This document shows positions 7,882 through 16,805 of a stretch of 64,000 nt of DNA, one piece after another. The stretch lies in contig NZ_JSXI01000053.1 in NCBI RefSeq assembly GCF_000803065.1, positions 1 to 64,000 of the forward strand, written 5' to 3'. Source of the stretch: Sphingomonas sp. ERG5. Lineage in GTDB: Bacteria > Pseudomonadota > Alphaproteobacteria > Sphingomonadales > Sphingomonadaceae. A program made the position numbers and the translations under genes. Position 1 is the first letter of the stretch. Each line of letters starts with the position of its first letter. The notes under the pieces were generated by a model, which had not been told where the DNA came from, ran no database searches, and saw only the letters and a list, made by a program, of their open reading frames with translations.

Positions 7882-8022
7882 ATCCGTTCAGGCCCTTGGG
7901 CCCTGGGAACGTCGCCCCTAAACGGGCGACGCTTTGTTGGCAAGCGGGTGAATCACCCCAGCCTGGAACAATTTCACATCAATTCCATGCCGGCCCGGAA
8001 AATTCCGGGCCGGCAGGTCGGA

Positions 8023-8340
8023 TCAATGCTCGTCTTCGTCCACTGGCGTCTCGACGCCGAGATCGTCATCGCCGCCCAGATCGACTTCGTCGTCGGGCGA
8101 GGGCTCTTCATCTTCACCGGTGTCCAGATCCTCGTCGTCACCGGCGAGGTCGTCATCCTTCTTGATGAGTTCGGGCTTCGGTGCGTCGAACGGCAGCGGC
8201 TGCTTCGACTTCAGAATCGGTTCCGGATTCCAGGTCGAACCGCATTCGATGCAAGTGACCGGATCTTCGTTGCCGAGATCGTAGAAACGGGTGGCGCATT
8301 TCGGACACGATCGCTTCGTGCCCCATTCCGGCTTGATCAT
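8023..8340 (-). CDS. TIGR02300 family zinc-ribbon protein with acidic tail
   Basis: A 105-aa protein starting MIKPEWGTKRSCPKCATRFY; two CxxC pairs (CPKC and CIEC) make a small zinc ribbon, followed by a Pro-containing linker and a C-terminal half made almost only of Asp and Glu. This is the alphaproteobacterial TIGR02300 family, of unknown function, regularly found divergent from aroA as here (115 bp apart). The conservation of the arrangement marks this region as core chromosome. Confidence 0.88.
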   Translation of the reverse strand: MIKPEWGTKRSCPKCATRFYDLGNEDPVTCIECGSTWNPEPILKSKQPLPFDAPKPELIKKDDDLAGDDEDLDTGEDEEPSPDDEVDLGGDDDLGVETPVDEDEH

Positions 8341-8455
8341 GTGCCGACTAGACCTTTCAAGACTATCTGGGATTTGAGGTTCCTCTTGCGAGGGTAGCCT
8401 GCAAAGTGGGGCGCGCCTTGCCATAGCGCAAGCGCACTGTCAAAGCGCCGACCCA

Positions 8456-9790
8456 ATGTCGCATGCAAGCCCCCGCCCGCTCGAAATCGCTCACACCGGC
8501 CCATTGACCGGCCATCTCACCGTACCCGGCGACAAATCGATCAGCCATCGCGCGCTGATGTTGTCCGCGCTCGCGATTGGTGAAAGCCGCATCGAGGGCT
8601 TGCTGGAAGGTGAGGATGTGCTCGCCACTGCCGCGGCGATGCGTGCGATGGGCGCCGATATCGTGCGCGACGACGACGGCGTGTGGGCCGTCCATGGCGT
8701 CGGCGTCGGCGGCTTGCTGCAACCCGAACAGGCGCTCGACATGGGCAATTCGGGTACCTCGACCCGGTTGTTGATGGGCCTGGTCGCGAGTCACGGCATC
8801 ACCGCGACCTTCACGGGCGACGCCTCGCTTTCCGCGCGACCGATGGCGCGCGTGATCGATCCGCTGTCGACGATGGGTGCCGAGATCACCGCGAGTCCCG
8901 GCGGGCGCCTGCCGCTGATGGTGCGCGGCATGAACCCGGCGGTGCCGATCAACTACACGCTGCCGGTCGCGTCGGCGCAGGTGAAGTCGGCGATCCTGCT
9001 TGCCGGACTCAACACGCCGGGCATCACCCGTGTGATCGAGCCGGTCGCGACGCGCGACCATAGCGAGCGCATGCTGGCCGGATTCGGCGCTGAGCTGACG
9101 GTCGAGGAATCAGCCGAGGGCCGGGTCATCTCGCTGGTCGGCGAGGCCGAACTGAAGCCGCAGCACATCATCGTACCCGGCGACCCCTCCTCCGCCGCCT
9201 TTTGGGTGGTGGCCGCGTCGATCGTGCCGGGATCGGACGTGGTGGTCGCCAATGTCGGGCTCAACCCGACCCGCGCCGGCATCTTCACCGCGCTCAGGCT
9301 GATGGGCGCCGATATAACCGAGGAAAATGCCCGCATCGTCGGTGGCGAGCCGGTCGCCGACCTGCACGTCCGTCACGCCGCGCTGCACGCGATTGAGGTG
9401 CCCGCCGATCTCGCGCCAAGCATGATCGACGAATATCCCGTGCTGTTCGTGGCCGCGGCCTGTGCCACCGGGCGCACCGTGGCGCGCGGCGCGCATGAGC
9501 TGCGCGTCAAGGAATCGGATCGCATCACCGCGATGGCCACGGCGCTTAGCGCGATCGGCGTGGAGACCGAGGAGTTTGAGGACGGCCTGGCGATCCAGGG
9601 CAGCGGCGGTGCCCTGCTCCCCGGTGGCGGACAGATCGCGTCACTACTCGATCACCGCATCGCGATGAGCATGACGGTGGCCGGCCTGGTTTCGACGCAC
9701 AGCGTGACGATCGATGATGTCTCGCCAGTCGCAACAAGCTATCCTATGTTCTTCCAGACGCTTGATGAATTGAGAGAGCAGGCGCTGTGA
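8456..9790 (+). CDS. aroA: 3-phosphoshikimate 1-carboxyvinyltransferase (EPSP synthase)
   Basis: 444 aa. Catalyses transfer of enolpyruvate from PEP to shikimate-3-phosphate, step six of the shikimate pathway. Signatures: VPGDKSISHRALMLSAL at the N-terminus, MGNSGTSTRLLMG, and LRVKESDRITAMA. Length is normal. The stop overlaps the GTG start of cmk (GTGA), so the two are co-translated; aroA-cmk-rpsA is the usual order in alphaproteobacteria. Confidence 0.97.
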   Translation: MSHASPRPLEIAHTGPLTGHLTVPGDKSISHRALMLSALAIGESRIEGLLEGEDVLATAAAMRAMGADIVRDDDGVWAVHGVGVGGLLQPEQALDMGNSGTSTRLLMGLVASHGITATFTGDASLSARPMARVIDPLSTMGAEITASPGGRLPLMVRGMNPAVPINYTLPVASAQVKSAILLAGLNTPGITRVIEPVATRDHSERMLAGFGAELTVEESAEGRVISLVGEAELKPQHIIVPGDPSSAAFWVVAASIVPGSDVVVANVGLNPTRAGIFTALRLMGADITEENARIVGGEPVADLHVRHAALHAIEVPADLAPSMIDEYPVLFVAAACATGRTVARGAHELRVKESDRITAMATALSAIGVETEEFEDGLAIQGSGGALLPGGGQIASLLDHRIAMSMTVAGLVSTHSVTIDDVSPVATSYPMFFQTLDELREQAL

Positions 9791-10446
9791 CCGGACCATT
9801 GGTAATTGCCGTCGACGGGCCCGCCGCATCGGGCAAGGGCACGATCGCGCGCGCGCTGGCGAAGCATTACCGCCTGCCCTATCTGGACACCGGCCTGCTC
9901 TACCGCGCGGTCGGCGAAAATGTCCGCCGCCTCGAGCTCGACCCCGAAAAGGAAGCCGATGCGGTCGCCGCGTGCGATTTCGACGATCATCTGCTTGAAG
10001 ATGAGGTGCTGCGTTCGGACGAGGTCGGCAAGCTCGCCTCGATCGTCTCCGCCCACCCGCTGGTGCGCGCCGCGCTGCTGCACCGCCAGCGGCGATTCAC
10101 CCGCCAGCCCGAGGGCGCCGTGCTTGACGGACGCGACATCGGCACCGTCATCGCGCCCGATGCCAGTGCCAAGCTGTTCGTCCGCGCCACACCGACGATC
10201 CGCGCCCGGCGACGTCATGCCGAACTGCGCGAGCGCGGATCCTCGGTCAGCATCGATCGGGTCCTGGCCGATATCCGTGCCCGCGACCTGCGCGATTCGA
10301 TGCGCGCCGCCGCGCCGATGGTGCCGGCCAATGACGCCGCACTGCTCGACACCAGCTTCCTGTCGATCGAAGCGGCGATCAAGCGCGCGATCGAACTGGT
10401 CGACCGCCAGGTCCAACTAAAAGCGGAAAACGCCGCGCATAGTTGA
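9787..10446 (+). CDS. cmk: Cytidylate kinase
   Basis: 219 aa. Phosphorylates CMP and dCMP using ATP. The P-loop GPAASGKGT lies at residues 11-19, followed by LDTGLLYRAVG and LDGRDIGTVIAPDA, all conserved in Cmk. GTG start overlapping the aroA stop. Length is usual for the family. A short histidine-phosphatase gene separates it from rpsA. Confidence 0.96.
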   Translation: MTGPLVIAVDGPAASGKGTIARALAKHYRLPYLDTGLLYRAVGENVRRLELDPEKEADAVAACDFDDHLLEDEVLRSDEVGKLASIVSAHPLVRAALLHRQRRFTRQPEGAVLDGRDIGTVIAPDASAKLFVRATPTIRARRRHAELRERGSSVSIDRVLADIRARDLRDSMRAAAPMVPANDAALLDTSFLSIEAAIKRAIELVDRQVQLKAENAAHS

Positions 10447-10459
10447 GCTGGGAGTAATG

Positions 10460-10478
10460 AAGATCATTTCCCGATCTT
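10460..10478 (+). terminator. Weak stem-loop after cmk
   Basis: AAGATC (10460-10465) pairs with GATCTT (10473-10478) across a 7-nt loop, 14 bases after the cmk stop. There is no clean U-run directly after it (the next T-rich stretch is at about 10491), so termination is only possible. Confidence 0.3.
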
Positions 10479-10600
10479 GGGAAAGAACCTTCTTTTACCG
10501 TCCGGATCGGATCGATCTCCCCGGTTCAATTTCTTGACGCTGGCTCGACTCGCTCATTACTTTCCCGGCGGCAGGATCGTCCTGCTTGCTTGGGGAGTAT

Positions 10601-11152
10601 ATGGCCAAGATCATGTTCATCCGGCATGCCGAGAAGCCCGTTACGGGCATCGCCGGCGTCGAACTCAGCGGTGCGGCCGACAAGGAGGATCTGATCGTCC
10701 TTGGCTGGCAGCGAGCGGGCGCGCTGGTCCGCTTCTTCGCGCCGCATGACACCGCCAGTCTTGCGCCGGGCATCGCGACCCCGGCCACGCTCTTCGCCGC
10801 CTCTGCGGCAAGCCCCGATTCCAGCCTGCGCCCGGAACATACCGTGCTGCCGCTGTCACAGGTGCTGGGCATCACGACCGACACGACCATCGCCAAGAAG
10901 GACAAGAAGGCACTGGCCGCCGCTGCGGTCGCCGCCGCGGCGAAGGGTCCAGTGCTGGTCGCCTGGCAGCATCAGGACATTCCGGACCTTGTTGACAAGG
11001 TGGCTGGATCGAAGGTCGCACCAAAACCCTGGCCCGGCGATCGCTTCGATATGGTCTGGGTGCTCGACCAGGCGCCCGGTGCCACGGCCTGGACCTTTTC
11101 GCAGGTTCCGCAGCTGCTTCTCGCCGGGGACAGCGCCCAGCCGATCACCTAG
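10601..11152 (+). CDS. Histidine phosphatase (phosphoglycerate mutase-like) superfamily protein
   Basis: 183 aa. The N-terminal IMFIRHAEKP is the RHG/RHAE catalytic motif of the histidine phosphatase superfamily, with the phosphorylated histidine. VLVAWQHQDIPDLV near residue 125 supplies the second conserved histidine. The chain is longer than SixA and has an Ala-rich insert around residue 100. The start is ATG at 10601 with GGGGAG upstream. Substrate unknown; it sits between cmk and rpsA but is not obviously related to either. Confidence 0.8.
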   Translation: MAKIMFIRHAEKPVTGIAGVELSGAADKEDLIVLGWQRAGALVRFFAPHDTASLAPGIATPATLFAASAASPDSSLRPEHTVLPLSQVLGITTDTTIAKKDKKALAAAAVAAAAKGPVLVAWQHQDIPDLVDKVAGSKVAPKPWPGDRFDMVWVLDQAPGATAWTFSQVPQLLLAGDSAQPIT

Positions 11153-11413
11153 GGCGCCTCACCTCGTGCTCCCTCGCGCGATCTTGCCTTTCTACCCCTA
11201 TGGCGCTATGTGCGCGTCCGTCCGGCGAGCGGGTGCTCTCGGAGGAAGGCGCGGAGCCATGCTCTCGCGCCCTTTTCGCATTTCAACGCGTCTAGATCCT
11301 CCTGTGCCCGCCCGAACGGATGCCGCGCCGGTATTCGGCCGTCGCGGCGTTTTGGCCAAGACCGCCGGAGACAACCGGCTGGCCGGAAACTGAACTTAGG
11401 ACGTACATATTTT

Positions 11414-13153
11414 ATGGCCACTCAGGCACATCCAACCCGCGACGATTTCGCCGCCATGCTCGAAGAAACGCTCGGCGCAGCCGACAGCTTCGAAGGCCGC
11501 GTCGTCAAGGGCACCGTTACCGGAATTGAAAACGACCTCGCCGTCATCGACGTCGGCCTGAAGTCGGAAGGCCGCGTGCCGCTGCGCGAATTCGCAGCGC
11601 CGGGCCAGAAGGCCGATCTGAAGATCGGTGACGAAGTCGAAGTCTATGTCGACCGCGTCGAGAACGTCCATGGCGAAGCGATGCTGTCGCGCGACCGCGC
11701 ACGCCGCGAAGCCGCCTGGGACAAGCTGGAAACCGAATTCGCCAAGACCGCCCGCGTCGAAGGCACGATCTTCGGCCGCGTGAAGGGTGGCTTCACCGTC
11801 GACCTGAACGGCGCCGTGGCGTTCCTGCCCGGCTCGCAGGTCGATATCCGCCCGGTCCGCGACGTGACCCCGCTGATGGACATCCCGCAGCCGTTCCAGA
11901 TCCTGAAAATGGACCGCAAGCGCGGCAACATCGTCGTGTCGCGCCGCGCGATCCTCGAAGAGACTCGCGCAGAGCAGCGTTCGGGCCTGATCCTTTCGCT
12001 CGCGGAAGGCCAGATCATAGACGGCGTGGTCAAGAACATCACCGATTACGGTGCGTTCGTTGATCTCGGCGGCATCGACGGCCTGCTGCACGTCACCGAC
12101 CTCAGCTACAAGCGCGTCGGTCATCCGAGCGAAGTGCTGAACATCGGCGACACCGTGAAGGTGCAGATCATCCGCATCAACAAGGACACGCAGCGCATCA
12201 GCCTCGGCATGAAGCAGCTCGAGAGCGATCCGTGGGAAGGCGCGATGGTCAAGTACCCCGTCGGCGCCAAGCTGTCGGGCCGCGTGACCAACATCACCGA
12301 ATATGGCGCATTCGTCGAACTGGAAGCGGGCATCGAAGGCCTGGTTCACGTGTCGGAAATGAGCTGGACCAAGAAGAACGTCCATCCGGGCAAGATCGTT
12401 TCGACTTCGCAGGAAGTCGATGTCATCGTGCTCGAGGTCGATCCCGAGAAGCGCCGTATCTCGCTCGGTCTCAAGCAGGCCCAGGCCAATCCGTGGGAAG
12501 CCTTTGCCGAGGCGCACCCGATCGGTTCGACCGTCGAAGGCGAAGTCAAGAACGCGACCGAATTCGGCCTGTTCATTGGCCTCGACAACGATGTCGACGG
12601 CATGGTTCACATGTCGGACATCGCCTGGGGCGTGTCGGGTGAGGACGCCCTCAACCTGCACCGCAAGGGCGAGACGGTTCAGGCCGTCGTGCTCGACATC
12701 GACGCCGAGAAGGAGCGCATCTCGCTCGGCATGAAGCAGCTTGAGCGCGGCGCACCCGCGGTCGGCGCGACCGGCGGTGCTGCCGCTGCAAGCGGCGGCG
12801 GTTCGGGCGGCCTCAACAAGAACGCGATCGTCACCGTCACCGTGCTCGAAGTCCGCGATGCGGGCCTCGAAGTTCAGGTCGGCGACGATGGCGCGACCGG
12901 CTTCATCAAGCGCACCGATCTCGGCCGCGACCGCGACGAGCAGCGTCCGGAGCGTTTCCAGGTCGCGCAGAAGTTCGACGCAATGGTCACCGGCTTCGAT
13001 CGTTCGAAGAAGCCGACCTTCTCGATCAAGGCGATGCAGATCTCCGAAGAGAAGCAGGCTGTGGCACAGTATGGCTCGTCCGACTCGGGCGCGTCGCTGG
13101 GCGACATTCTCGGTGCGGCGCTCAAGGCGCAGAGCAACGAGAACAAGAAGTAA
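11414..13153 (+). CDS. rpsA: 30S ribosomal protein S1
   Basis: 579 aa. Binds mRNA on the small ribosomal subunit. Six S1 RNA-binding repeats are visible, for example GVVKNITDYGAFVDLGGIDG and GRVTNITEYGAFVELEAGIE. An Ala/Gly-rich linker of about 25 residues separates repeats five and six. ATG at 11414 is chosen because MATQAHPTRDDFAAML is the conserved start; an upstream in-frame ATG at 11210 would add Arg-rich non-conserved sequence. Follows cmk in the usual alphaproteobacterial order. Confidence 0.97.
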   Translation: MATQAHPTRDDFAAMLEETLGAADSFEGRVVKGTVTGIENDLAVIDVGLKSEGRVPLREFAAPGQKADLKIGDEVEVYVDRVENVHGEAMLSRDRARREAAWDKLETEFAKTARVEGTIFGRVKGGFTVDLNGAVAFLPGSQVDIRPVRDVTPLMDIPQPFQILKMDRKRGNIVVSRRAILEETRAEQRSGLILSLAEGQIIDGVVKNITDYGAFVDLGGIDGLLHVTDLSYKRVGHPSEVLNIGDTVKVQIIRINKDTQRISLGMKQLESDPWEGAMVKYPVGAKLSGRVTNITEYGAFVELEAGIEGLVHVSEMSWTKKNVHPGKIVSTSQEVDVIVLEVDPEKRRISLGLKQAQANPWEAFAEAHPIGSTVEGEVKNATEFGLFIGLDNDVDGMVHMSDIAWGVSGEDALNLHRKGETVQAVVLDIDAEKERISLGMKQLERGAPAVGATGGAAAASGGGSGGLNKNAIVTVTVLEVRDAGLEVQVGDDGATGFIKRTDLGRDRDEQRPERFQVAQKFDAMVTGFDRSKKPTFSIKAMQISEEKQAVAQYGSSDSGASLGDILGAALKAQSNENKK

Positions 13154-13162
13154 GAAATCGGC

Positions 13163-13192
13163 GGGCGGGAGCGCGATTTTCGCCTCCCGCCC
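13163..13192 (+). terminator. Stem-loop terminator of rpsA
   Basis: GGGCGGGAG (13163-13171) pairs perfectly with CTCCCGCCC (13184-13192), ten bases after the rpsA stop, followed by TACCCGTTTT. A very stable hairpin with a modest T-stretch. Confidence 0.6.
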
Positions 13193-13348
13193 TACCCGTT
13201 TTGAGGCTTTGGTGTCGTATCCGACCTATCGGTATGACACAGATCAGTATATCGTTTCGCAGACGTCCCTTTGGGATGATTGATCCGGGTCTGTCTCTGC
13301 ACTGTCTGTCGCAGTGCGGTCCGCGATCGAGAGGGGAATGAACACGCC

Positions 13349-13627
13349 ATGATTCGATCCGAGCTTGTTGAAATGCTGGCCCAGGATAATCCCGATCTCG
13401 CGCTGCGCGACATCGAGGCGATCGTCAGCACATTCTTCGATGAGATTTCGCGCCGCCTGGCCGCCGATGGCCGGGTCGAACTGCGCGGTTTCGGCGCTTT
13501 CTCCACCCGCGCTCGCGACGCCCGCACCGGCCGCAACCCGCGCACCGGCGAAACCGTCGATGTGGACGCCAAGCGCGTGCCCTATTTCAAGCCCGGCAAG
13601 GAAATGCGCGCACGCCTCAACGTCTGA
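13349..13627 (+). CDS. ihfB: Integration host factor subunit beta
   Basis: 92 aa HU/IHF-family DNA-bending protein. It starts MIRSELVEMLAQDNPDLALR and contains FGAFSTRARDARTGRNPRTG, the beta-arm region that inserts into the minor groove. It pairs with IHF-alpha to bend DNA in recombination, replication and transcription. The ATG at 13349 is preceded by GAGGGGAA; an upstream ATG at 13280 gives non-conserved residues. Placement after rpsA is the standard proteobacterial arrangement. Confidence 0.95.
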   Translation: MIRSELVEMLAQDNPDLALRDIEAIVSTFFDEISRRLAADGRVELRGFGAFSTRARDARTGRNPRTGETVDVDAKRVPYFKPGKEMRARLNV

Positions 13628-13685
13628 GGCCCCGAACGTTTGAGGCGTTGACCATCGCCGATTGACGCGCCACGTAAGCGAGCGT

Positions 13686-13768
13686 GCGGACGTGGCGAAA
13701 TCGGTAGACGCAGGAGACTTAAAATCTCCCTCTTCGGAGTGCGGGTTCGAGTCCCGCCGTCCGCACCA
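13686..13768 (+). tRNA. tRNA-Leu(TAA)
   Basis: GCGGACG/CGTCCGC acceptor stem, anticodon stem GGAGA/TCTCC with loop CTTAAAA (anticodon TAA), long variable arm CTCTTCGGAG typical of class II tRNAs, T-arm with GGTTCGAGTCC, encoded ACCA. A T-run at 13793-13799 follows a small AT-rich palindrome and may end transcription. Confidence 0.96.
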
Positions 13769-13999
13769 TTAAGTTATTGAAATAGCGCTATATTTTTTTG
13801 GCCCGCGAGCAAAAGAGCCGACTAAGCCATTGTTTTAGATCGCGAATTTGTGGTCAAATTATTTTCTTGCTCAACCTGCGGTGCAAACCTCGCCGCACCT
13901 CGCTGGACAGCCATTGAGGCGGATGATGATGATATTGGCGCGGACGAGGTCGTGGCGGCGATGCTCGCGCATCTTTTCTAACGCCAGCTGAAAGCCGAT

Positions 14000-15211
14000 A
14001 TGGGGGCCTTGATCGCCGCGCGGACGGCTAACCGGCACAGCATCGCCCAACTCCATCTCGCTAGCCGCGCCGGGCCCGGCGACATCCCCCGGATAGCCGC
14101 CGGCATGATCGGCATCCACGCCGCCCGGCTGCAATCCCCCATCGTCTCGATGGCGACCCGGATCGATGGCGTCGATGCCCACTGCCTCGCCCAGCATCTT
14201 CACCGGTCGCCGGACCTGATCAAGTTGCGCTGCATGCGCGGCACCCTCCACATCGCGCCGCTCGAGCTCGCGCCCACTCTCCACGCCGCCACCCGCGCCG
14301 CCCGCCTCGCTGTGTGCGGCAGTCTCGCCAAGCCCTTCGCAGTCGAGCCGAAGGCGGAACAGGCCCTCATCGAGGCCATCCTCGACAGCCTCGCCGGCCG
14401 GGCGTTGACGTCCGACCAGATCGTTGCGGAGATCGGGATGCGCGCCTCGCGCAAAACCGGCCTGACGAACCCGACCCCCTATCTTCGCACGCTCATCAAA
14501 ACCTTGTGGGAGCGCGGCGATCTCTGCATCCGCAACCTTGCTTCCGACTGGAAGCGGGAGGGCCGCGTCTACGCCCTGCTCCGCGACGTTTATCCCAGCC
14601 TCGACCTTCACGGCCTCGACCCTGCCGAGGCGACAGCCGCGCTGCTCGCTACTTATTTCCGCCGATACGGCCCCGCCTCAATCGCCGACGCCACCTGGTG
14701 GTCGGGGATCGGTGAAACCCGGGTCCGCCAGTTCATCGCCGGCAACGCGCGCGACCTGGTCGAGGTCGCGGTCGAAGGCGTCGCCGCCGCCTGCTATCTT
14801 TTCACCGAAGATCGCGACGCGCTCGTGGATCACCGTCCCGAACCTCATGTCGAATTTCTCGCCTATGAGGACAATCTCCTGAAGGGCTACAAGATATCAC
14901 GCGCCCGGTTCGTCGCCGCCGCCGATTACCCTCAGGTCTTCAACCTGATCGGCGAAGCCCGCGCGACGATCCTTGCCGATGGCCGCGTCGCCGGCATCTG
15001 GCAGTTCAACAAACGAACCGGCCGTATCGGTTGCGTTCTCTTTGGCGACCTCGACAAAGGCACCTCGGCACTGATCGATTCACGCCGCCGCCGCCTTGAG
15101 GGACTGCTGACGAACCACGCCTCTCTGCCTATGTTTGAAGATCGCCCTGACATATTCTCGGTCGGGGCTTCGGCACATGCCAATCAAGGCGCTGTTCGCC
15201 GATCGCGATAG
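14000..15211 (+). CDS. Winged-helix DNA-binding protein, AlkZ/YcaQ (HTH_42) family
   Basis: 403 aa. The family includes AlkZ/AlkX glycosylases that unhook interstrand crosslinks. Seen here: an N-terminal start MGALIAARTANRHSIAQLHL, RCMRGTLHIAP, tandem winged helices around residues 120-330 and a C-terminal beta-domain with PHVEFLAYEDNLL and ADGRVAGIWQFNKR. At the place where AlkZ-type enzymes have a catalytic Gln-x-Gln or Gln-x-Asp, this protein reads RLQSPIVSM, so the second catalytic residue seems absent. It may be a non-glycosylase paralogue or a variant active site. It separates tRNA-Leu from the injection-system locus; a link to that locus is not evident. Confidence 0.78.
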   Translation: MGALIAARTANRHSIAQLHLASRAGPGDIPRIAAGMIGIHAARLQSPIVSMATRIDGVDAHCLAQHLHRSPDLIKLRCMRGTLHIAPLELAPTLHAATRAARLAVCGSLAKPFAVEPKAEQALIEAILDSLAGRALTSDQIVAEIGMRASRKTGLTNPTPYLRTLIKTLWERGDLCIRNLASDWKREGRVYALLRDVYPSLDLHGLDPAEATAALLATYFRRYGPASIADATWWSGIGETRVRQFIAGNARDLVEVAVEGVAAACYLFTEDRDALVDHRPEPHVEFLAYEDNLLKGYKISRARFVAAADYPQVFNLIGEARATILADGRVAGIWQFNKRTGRIGCVLFGDLDKGTSALIDSRRRRLEGLLTNHASLPMFEDRPDIFSVGASAHANQGAVRRSR

Positions 15212-15695
15212 CCAGACCGCCGCGCCCTATCATGAGCGGCGCAGGGAGGAGCCCGGCGATTCGATCGAGTTGGTGCCGCCGGTCGAGTTCCTTTTGCGCG
15301 GTCGCTGACAAGGCACACACGATCAATGTTCAAATCAGATGATGTGAGAAGACTGTAAGACTGACCATCATCGCAATCCAATGCCGAACTTTCCGCAAGG
15401 TTGGTTAAAGATACAAACACCGGGACACCGATCCAGGCACCTCTTCACACCAGCATTTGTATAAGCGCCAATACATATATGCCGACGAGACATATGGTTG
15501 AATCCCTCCATGTTGGTTGGAATTAACCAAAGCAGGAGGTTGATCGAATCTGATACTTGCGAGATACTCGCGAATCAAACAGCCGATACAGGTCGCTCCA
15601 ATCGTAAGCGCAGTCGTTGCGCTCTTGTGTTTCTTCGGGAGCAGGCCGGTGGTGCATTTGATCAATCTTACCAATCACCCGCGAGAATTCGCGTG
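15212..15695. promoter_or_regulatory. 484-bp AT-richer intergenic region upstream of the BTAD regulator
   Basis: No convincing gene. GC content drops noticeably between about 15300 and 15600. A symmetrical element TTGGTT-ggaatt-AACCAA lies at 15513-15530, about 165 bp upstream of the regulator start, and is a candidate operator. The region probably holds the regulator promoter. Confidence 0.45.
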
Positions 15696-16601
15696 ATGGC
15701 ACCGCTGAACGTTCGTTTGCTCGGCGGGTTCGCGCTGGAGCGCGATGGTGCCGTCGTCGCGCTGCCGCCGACACCCAAATCGCGTTTGCTCCTCGCCTAT
15801 CTGATCCTCAACCGCGATCGCCTGATCCATCGCGAGATAGTCTGCGCCACCTTATGGCCTGACGAGTCCGAAGCCGTTGCGCGCAAAGCGTTGCGCACCG
15901 CGCTTTGGCGCATCCGCAGCGCGCTGGAGGGCGAGGGCGGCGAGGGTGGTCATGTCTACTCCGACGCGTATCAGCTCGGATTCCGTGGGGATTGGCCAGT
16001 CTGGATCGACCTGTGGGCATTCGAAGACACAATCGCAATGACCGACGCCAAGGCCGACGACGCACTCCAGGCCGCCGATGGTGTAGCGATGACGATCGCC
16101 GCGCAGCTCTATCGCGGCGATTGCGCCGCCGGGCTTCACGACGAATGGCTGGCGGTCGAACAGGAACGGCTGCACAACGCCTATCTGACGCTGGTCGAGC
16201 GCGTGGCCGACTTTCATGCGCGGCGGCAGAGCTGGTTGCTGGCGATCAGTTGGGCGGAGCGCGCGCTCGTGCTCGACCCGTTGCGCGAACATCTCCACCG
16301 CGCGATCATGGCATGCCATTTATCGATGGGCGACCGGCCATCGGCTCTCCGCCAATATGCGCGCTGCGAACGCGCTCTGCGCGATGAGCTCGGCATCACC
16401 CCGATGGCGGAAACGGTCGCGCTGCGCGAAGCGTTGACCGAACCGTGCGGCGGCGAACGGCGCAACGCACAACCCAAAGTTCATCTCAAGCGGACGGCCA
16501 AACGAGTCGATGCAAGCATCGCCGACGCGCTGGCCATCGTCCGCCGCACCAATGCGCGATCCGAAGAACCGCGCGCGACCGCCTCCTCTCCCCTGGCCTG
16601 A
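15696..16601 (+). CDS. BTAD/SARP-type transcriptional regulator of the injection-system locus
   Basis: 301 aa. Residues about 1-95 form an OmpR-like winged helix (VRLLGGFALERDGAVVALPP, TLWPDESEAVARKALRTALW). Residues about 100-250 form the bacterial transcriptional activator domain, a TPR-like repeat region (ERLHNAYLTLVERVADFHAR, LREHLHRAIMACHLSMGDRP, ERALRDELGITPMAETVALR). A basic tail of about 50 residues follows. SARP proteins bind heptamer direct repeats spaced 11 or 22 bp; such repeats lie at 16655-16694, between this gene and the first structural gene. No NB-ARC or AAA domain. Such regulators are common in actinobacteria and less so here. Start ATG at 15696. Confidence 0.85.
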   Translation: MAPLNVRLLGGFALERDGAVVALPPTPKSRLLLAYLILNRDRLIHREIVCATLWPDESEAVARKALRTALWRIRSALEGEGGEGGHVYSDAYQLGFRGDWPVWIDLWAFEDTIAMTDAKADDALQAADGVAMTIAAQLYRGDCAAGLHDEWLAVEQERLHNAYLTLVERVADFHARRQSWLLAISWAERALVLDPLREHLHRAIMACHLSMGDRPSALRQYARCERALRDELGITPMAETVALREALTEPCGGERRNAQPKVHLKRTAKRVDASIADALAIVRRTNARSEEPRATASSPLA

Positions 16602-16654
16602 AATTCACGTTCCTGCGGCGTTTTCGAGCCGCCGCACACGCGCGCGCAGCACCC

Positions 16655-16694
16655 ATGAGACGCAAATGAGACGCGTACTGGGCATATGCGAGAC
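16655..16694 (+). promoter_or_regulatory. Heptamer direct repeats GAGACGC: candidate SARP-binding promoter of the injection-system operon
   Basis: GAGACGC occurs at 16655-16661, 16666-16672 and 16688-16694, that is with start-to-start spacing of 11 and 22 bp, placing all copies on one face of the helix. The first two copies share the longer core ATGAGACGC. Eight bases after the second copy lies CATATG (16681-16686), a possible -10 element at the spacing known from SARP-controlled promoters. The structural genes start at 16806. Confidence 0.65.
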
Positions 16695-16805
16695 GCGGGT
16701 CGAACTCCGGCGTCACGGATGCGGGGTGGTTACGAAACGAGGCCGAGGCGCGACTCGATTACATCTCCTGCCAAGCGCTGATCTTGGCGCGGGATGGAGT
16801 CGAAA

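Noticed and set aside
10477..10749. 90-aa frame between cmk and histidine phosphatase
   Set aside because: No conserved sequence, crosses into the phosphatase in another frame.
13782..13799. ATAGCGCTAT followed by T-run as hairpin terminator of tRNA-Leu
   Set aside because: A palindrome without loop cannot form a normal terminator hairpin; only the T-run is suggestive.
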